A stretch of DNA of 44,799 nucleotides, taken from the NCBI GenBank assembly GCA_949538625.1, contig CATISD010000023.1:1-44799 (forward strand), in the 5' to 3' direction. The DNA comes from Acidimicrobiales bacterium AG-410-I20 (GTDB lineage Bacteria; Actinomycetota; Acidimicrobiia; Acidimicrobiales; MedAcidi-G1). A program made the position numbers and the translations under genes. The notes below the pieces were generated by a model. It made no database searches. It saw only the letters and a program-made list of their open reading frames with translations, and was not told the origin of the DNA. Each line of letters starts with the position of its first letter. The first letter of the stretch is position 1. Positions 40,861 through 44,799 of the stretch are shown here, in pieces.

Positions 40861-42213
40861 ATGACAAATTTAGATAGAGAAGAAAATCATGCGGGCTATT
40901 GGAAAAGCTCATGGCCAGTGGAATGTGGTGGCAACCGAAGACAAAAATCTGCAGATGGGAATTTAAATGCTCGGACTAAAAGCGCTCAAGTTTTAAGTAA
41001 AAAAAGTGACCGTTGGAATGTCATGGCAGTGGAGCGTGATAAAGGCGAATGGTATTTGGGGGGGACGATGCCCGCTTTTACTGGTCCTCCTCCATTTGGC
41101 TGGGTTCAAAAAATTGACTTATCTACTCTTGAACCAATAGCTGAATCAGACAAGCTGCCTTGCGGTGAACATGTATGGTGTGGTGCGATTCTGGTTCATT
41201 CAAATGGTTCAGTAATGTCTATAAATGGTTCTTACTTGCACCGACTCTCTCCAATAGATCTATCTGTGGAAGCTGAACTTGAACTTCCAATTGACCGTGC
41301 TCATAATGGTTTACTTGCTCTTTCAGACGGAAGTCTTATAACCAAAGATCTCCGAATTGAGGATGAGGGCAGAACTACGATTACTCGTATTTGCCCGGAA
41401 AGTTTGGAAGTTCTGGATCAATTTTCTTTGCCGGAAGGTTCTATGGGTCGTATTGCTGCTGACATCGTGACCCGCTCTGATGGATCATCAACCGAATACG
41501 TCTATGTTCCTGGGATTAGTAAAGTTTGGCGACTTGTTGTTGAAGCGGACTCAATGACAATTGATGACTGGCAGCCGATCTACCGGTCTGGAAATTCTGA
41601 CCATGGCTTAGCTTGGGATTCTTGTATTTCTGGCGAGTCCTGCTGGATTATGGATTGTGGTGATATTCAATCAGTAAGAGCGATACATACAACTGAACCA
41701 AATGGAAGATTTGTTACCGAAGAGACAAAAGATAAAGTTCGGCGTCTCTCTTGGAGGTCTCCCGCTCCGTGGCGAGGGGCACAAAGACTTATTCAAATAA
41801 ACCTTAATGATCAGAATAAATTTAGAAGTATTGAACCGTTTGGGACACCTGGTGGTGGAATTATTGCTCCTCCGGTTTACGTCCCTGAACTAAGTATGGC
41901 TGTTGCCTGGGATTCAATTAACGGAGGGTTAGCAGGAATTTCTTCTGCAGGAGAGAACTTGGAAATAATGTGGCATCTTGATGTTCGTCCAACAATGCAG
42001 CCACTTGTCTTCCCTGAATCGAATGAACTTGTCATCAATGACTTCGTTGACAATAGCGATGATTTAATTGTTGTTGATATCCAGTCCGGTGAACTAATTG
42101 ATCGAGTCTCAACAGGGTCAAGTCTCGCTAACGGAATGTTTCTTAGTCCTACTGGTGATGGAGGAGTTATTTACTGCACCACGACCACGGTTTCAGTCAT
42201 TAAGTGGGTTTGA
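40861..42213 (+). CDS. Uncharacterised protein, possibly beta-propeller
   Basis: I do not recognise a family. It has 450 residues and neither signal peptide nor membrane helix. It is rich in short strand-turn units with Trp/Gly/Asp turns (WYLGGTMPAFTGPP, SDHGLAWDSCISGESC, AVAWDSINGGLAGIS), as in beta-propellers of the quinoprotein/WD type. The N-terminal 45 residues are polar. Several Cys are scattered with no metal motif. GGAG lies 13 bases before the ATG. Its stop overlaps the region just ahead of yaaA, so the two are probably cotranscribed. Confidence 0.75.
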   Translation: MTNLDREENHAGYWKSSWPVECGGNRRQKSADGNLNARTKSAQVLSKKSDRWNVMAVERDKGEWYLGGTMPAFTGPPPFGWVQKIDLSTLEPIAESDKLPCGEHVWCGAILVHSNGSVMSINGSYLHRLSPIDLSVEAELELPIDRAHNGLLALSDGSLITKDLRIEDEGRTTITRICPESLEVLDQFSLPEGSMGRIAADIVTRSDGSSTEYVYVPGISKVWRLVVEADSMTIDDWQPIYRSGNSDHGLAWDSCISGESCWIMDCGDIQSVRAIHTTEPNGRFVTEETKDKVRRLSWRSPAPWRGAQRLIQINLNDQNKFRSIEPFGTPGGGIIAPPVYVPELSMAVAWDSINGGLAGISSAGENLEIMWHLDVRPTMQPLVFPESNELVINDFVDNSDDLIVVDIQSGELIDRVSTGSSLANGMFLSPTGDGGVIYCTTTTVSVIKWV

Positions 42214-42215
42214 AA

Positions 42216-43007
42216 ATGGTTAAACCACTTATTCTTATTCCACCATCAGAAGGAAAATCTTCTGGAGGAACACAACCATGCTGGTTAGAAACCGACCAGT
42301 CTTTCAAGAATTTAGAAGCCCCTAGGCTTCAAGTGGTTTCATCTTTAATTGAAGCCATGAAGGAGCCTGAATCAGATAGAGCCAAGTTGCTTGGGGTTAA
42401 AGGGAAAAAAGTAGCGGAAGCGACTTTATCAAATCGTGAAATTCAAAAAGCAGAAACACTTCCTGCTATTGAACGCTACACAGGCGTTCTTTATGATGCC
42501 CTGAACTATTCTGCTTTATCCGAAGGGTTAAAAAGAAAAATTGACCAGCAAGTAGTTATCTTCTCTGGTCTATGGGGAATTGTGAAACCAAAAGATTTAA
42601 TTCCTGACTATAAGTTGAAAATGGGAGCAAAGCTTCCTGAGATAGGAGTTCTTTCGCGGTTTTGGAAGCCCCATTTAACTTCTGCCTTAGGGGAAACCGA
42701 CATAAGTTGTGTATGGGATCTTTTACCCGGGGAGCATTCAGCTGGATGGGACCCGGGAATTGCACAAAAAAGAATAAGGGTTAAATTTCTTGATGAAGTA
42801 ATAAGAGACGGTGAAAAAAAACTTGTTTCTGTTTCCCACTGGAACAAACTTCTTAAAGGAGCGCTCGTCCAATACGTCGTAGATAAACAGTTAGTGGATC
42901 CAGATGGGCTCATAGATTTTTCTCATCCCGAAGGATATGTCTTTGCGCCGGACCATTCGATAACAACTGGAAACACTATCGATATAGCTCTTATTTCTAA
43001 AAGATAA
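42216..43007 (+). CDS. yaaA: YaaA/UPF0246 family peroxide-stress protein
   Basis: YaaA in E. coli limits free iron and DNA damage during peroxide stress and binds DNA; its actinobacterial relatives share the fold. The signature is LILIPPSEGKSSGG at the start and AIERYTGVLYDALNYSAL near residue 85, followed by VIFSGLWGIVKPKDLIPDYK. I choose the ATG at 42216 (263 residues), just after the stop of the upstream gene, not the GTG at 42204. Its TAA stop touches the stop of the convergent oxidase gene. Confidence 0.88.
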   Translation: MVKPLILIPPSEGKSSGGTQPCWLETDQSFKNLEAPRLQVVSSLIEAMKEPESDRAKLLGVKGKKVAEATLSNREIQKAETLPAIERYTGVLYDALNYSALSEGLKRKIDQQVVIFSGLWGIVKPKDLIPDYKLKMGAKLPEIGVLSRFWKPHLTSALGETDISCVWDLLPGEHSAGWDPGIAQKRIRVKFLDEVIRDGEKKLVSVSHWNKLLKGALVQYVVDKQLVDPDGLIDFSHPEGYVFAPDHSITTGNTIDIALISKR

Positions 43008-44381
43008 TTAACTCTCTATTTTCCCAAGAACACGATCCAATTCATTGTTTGTAAAACGTCCATGTGGATCTAAGTTTGCACGTATTTCTTGGAATTGGTC
43101 CCAGTTGGAATATTTCTTACTTAAGGTCTCTGCATTTTGGAAATGGAGTTTCCCCCAATGAGGTCGTCCTCCAAATTCATCCATAATTGACTCAACGCCG
43201 CGAAAATACTCTTCATATGGTGTTCCAAAAAACACATGAACAGCAATATAAATTGTTTCTTGTTCTGACGCCGTTGAAAGTGGAATATCGTCAGCACCTA
43301 AGACTCGTACTTCAATAGGAAAACTAATGGGATGATCGAGTGTGTCTATTAACGCTCGCACTTTACGGAAAGCTTCAATCCCATTTTTTCTTGGTACTGC
43401 ATATTCCATTTCATAAAAGCGAACTCGTCTTTCACTGGCGAATACTTCATAACTCGTAGTGACATAACTTGCGGAACCAACATCTGGAACAACAAAACTA
43501 TTCATTTTTGGAATCAAAGCTGGCTGCATACGCCCCAAATAATTCATTGCCCCAAAAGCAAAATTCTGCAAAAGTTCTTCATTTTTGAACTTCTTCCATT
43601 TCCGCTTCACTACATGTTTCAAATCTTTAGGTTTAGGAGGTGTTTCATTAGTGCGAGTATTTCTTTTGAGTAAGGCGTTACTGGTGTGTGGCATCCAGAA
43701 GAACTCCGTGTGATCGGTATTTTGAATATGATCATCAAACGTCGTTAACAAATCATCAACATTTACGACCTCTTCGACTGCATGTAAATTAAAAGCGGGT
43801 ACACACTGGAGAGTGACTTCAGTGACAATTCCTAAAGCACCTAGTCCGACTCGTGCTACGTGAAGAATTTCAGGATTCTTCTCTTCACTGCATTCGATGA
43901 CCGATCCATCACCAGTTACTATCCGAAGACCTATTACTCCAGCAGCGATACTTTGAAATTTCAGACCAGTTCCATGAGTCGATGTAGAGATCGCGCCTGC
44001 AATTGACTGATACGCGATATCTCCAAGGTTTGGCATTGCCAGCCCAGCAGCATCCAAGAGTGGGTTCAAATTAAAAAGCCGAATACCTGATTCAACTTTT
44101 ACTTGACCGCTAACTCGTTCTAAAGAAACGACGGACGCCATATCATCAAGAGTTACAAGGACATCATCTGTCACCGCAAGACCAGTAAAAGAATGTCCGG
44201 CTCCTACTACACGTATTCGACGATTTTCTTCAGTTGCAGATTTAACCAAATTAACAATTTCGTTTTCATTCTTTGGCCGTTCTATTCGTAAAGGTTTCGC
44301 GTTTTGATTTCCAGCCCAATTCATCCAAGTTCCATCATTTTGAAAGCCACTCTTAGGCCATAAAAAACTCATATCTACCAT
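43008..44381 (-). CDS. FAD-linked sugar-lactone oxidase (L-gulono/D-arabinono-1,4-lactone oxidase family)
   Basis: A flavoprotein that oxidises aldonolactones or related sugars. It has 457 residues. The N-terminal FAD domain (PCMH type) has RIRVVGAGHSFTGLAVTDD, where the His is the usual covalent flavin site, then GALGIVTEVTLQCVPAF. The C-terminal ALO domain ends with RPHWGKLHFQ and FQEIRANLDPHGRFTNNELD, typical of the family. The true substrate cannot be read from sequence. The start at 44381 overlaps the stop region of the D-threonine-aldolase-like gene, so the pair forms an operon. The second ATG, 9 bases in, is also possible. Confidence 0.9.
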   Translation of the reverse strand: MVDMSFLWPKSGFQNDGTWMNWAGNQNAKPLRIERPKNENEIVNLVKSATEENRRIRVVGAGHSFTGLAVTDDVLVTLDDMASVVSLERVSGQVKVESGIRLFNLNPLLDAAGLAMPNLGDIAYQSIAGAISTSTHGTGLKFQSIAAGVIGLRIVTGDGSVIECSEEKNPEILHVARVGLGALGIVTEVTLQCVPAFNLHAVEEVVNVDDLLTTFDDHIQNTDHTEFFWMPHTSNALLKRNTRTNETPPKPKDLKHVVKRKWKKFKNEELLQNFAFGAMNYLGRMQPALIPKMNSFVVPDVGSASYVTTSYEVFASERRVRFYEMEYAVPRKNGIEAFRKVRALIDTLDHPISFPIEVRVLGADDIPLSTASEQETIYIAVHVFFGTPYEEYFRGVESIMDEFGGRPHWGKLHFQNAETLSKKYSNWDQFQEIRANLDPHGRFTNNELDRVLGKIES

Positions 44382-44799
44382 CCTCGCAAATCAATTGGCC
44401 AAGTATCTATAACGGGGCTGTCTTCAGCTTCAGAAACTTTCTTAACTAAATGCATTACTTCATGTTTTGAGATAGTTGGATCAATATGAGCGGGTCGTAA
44501 TAAAACCCGATCACCTACCTTCCAAGAGGCACCTGTAATTCCTGTATGTTCGTCTGCACAATACATAATTTCACCCTCACCCACTAAAGAAGGAGGGCCA
44601 GAATCCATAGCTAAGGCTTTTAGCCCTCCATCTAATACTGCGTGCCCCCGACCGCTTACAGAAATGACAGTAGTTAGAACAAATAGTCCTTGTTGGAAAG
44701 GTAAATCTTGACGAGCATATTCTGTGTCCATCAGTACATAGGACCCTGCCTGAAGTTCAGTTACGAGATTGTTTGATTCCCAGGTGCCAGTTCCTCCGC
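44375..44799 (-). CDS. D-threonine-aldolase-like PLP enzyme, C-terminal part (5' end beyond window)
   Basis: The ORF track starts at an internal ATG (44731), but the frame is open to the window edge and reads GGTGTWESNN and TELQAGSYVLMDTEYAR before it, a typical stretch of this family. So this is the last 140 residues of a longer protein, not a 118-residue gene. The domain is the metal-binding C-terminal part of the fold shared by D-threonine aldolase and eukaryotic-type D-serine dehydratase. The metal motif reads PAHIDPT (His-x-Asp), as in D-threonine aldolases, whereas D-serine dehydratases have His-x-Cys. It overlaps the oxidase gene downstream. Confidence 0.82.
   Translation of the reverse strand, partial: GGTGTWESNNLVTELQAGSYVLMDTEYARQDLPFQQGLFVLTTVISVSGRGHAVLDGGLKALAMDSGPPSLVGEGEIMYCADEHTGITGASWKVGDRVLLRPAHIDPTISKHEVMHLVKKVSEAEDSPVIDTWPIDLRGW

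Overview
The window reads as a streamlined, moderately low-GC actinobacterium, most likely a marine Acidimicrobiia-type lineage. The lineage is an inference. The evidence is a mycothiol glycosyltransferase (mshA) next to a YbjN-domain gene, a rex-hemACD-type cluster like that of Streptomyces, a GGR/MenJ-type reductase suggesting menaquinone, and very tight packing. Genes are linked by ATGA or TAATG junctions, and two convergent gene pairs have stop codons that touch. I see no tRNA, rRNA, CRISPR array, insertion sequence or clear intrinsic terminator.

Region 1 (1-25633, all minus strand) is one uninterrupted respiratory directon. In transcription order it begins with a b6f-like cytochrome bc module: a small membrane protein, an 8Fe ferredoxin, cytochrome b6, a subunit IV-like half of cytochrome b, Rieske protein, diheme cytochrome c and an unknown membrane protein. 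A complete 14-gene complex I set follows (nuoABCDEFGHIJKLMN). After that comes the start of a second set lacking E, F and G (nuoA2-B2-C2-D2-H2-I2 and probably J2, cut by the window edge). A near-consensus Rex operator lies just upstream of the first gene, and the rex gene is itself in the window.

Region 2 (25634-29708, plus strand) holds a divergently transcribed monoheme cytochrome c, a GGR/MenJ-family reductase that probably acts on the menaquinone side chain, and glucose-6-phosphate isomerase.

Region 3 (29709-39444, minus strand) reads, in transcription order, moaD-like, mshA, ybjN-like, proC, SAM hydrolase, a 29-residue membrane microprotein, rex, hemA, hemC, hemD, hemB, hemL. Haem synthesis by the C5 route therefore sits behind the NADH sensor Rex, which fits a plan in which haem supply and the haem-rich respiratory chain answer to the same redox signal.

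Region 4 (39507-44799) is a mixed-strand housekeeping end: histidine phosphatase, Nudix hydrolase, an unrecognised 450-residue protein, YaaA, a sugar-lactone oxidase-type flavoprotein and the 3' part of a D-threonine-aldolase-like gene.

The most unusual items are: (a) the tandem complex I sets, with the second NuoD carrying Trp where the quinone-site Tyr is expected; (b) the ferredoxin-associated b6f-like complex with a Cys placed for haem ci; (c) the Rex operator in front of the directon; (d) a coiled-coil insert of about 150 residues in NuoL; (e) an EIPEHL-type N-terminal motif shared by cytochrome b and the divergent cytochrome c; (f) two likely microprotein ORFs missed by the ORF track.
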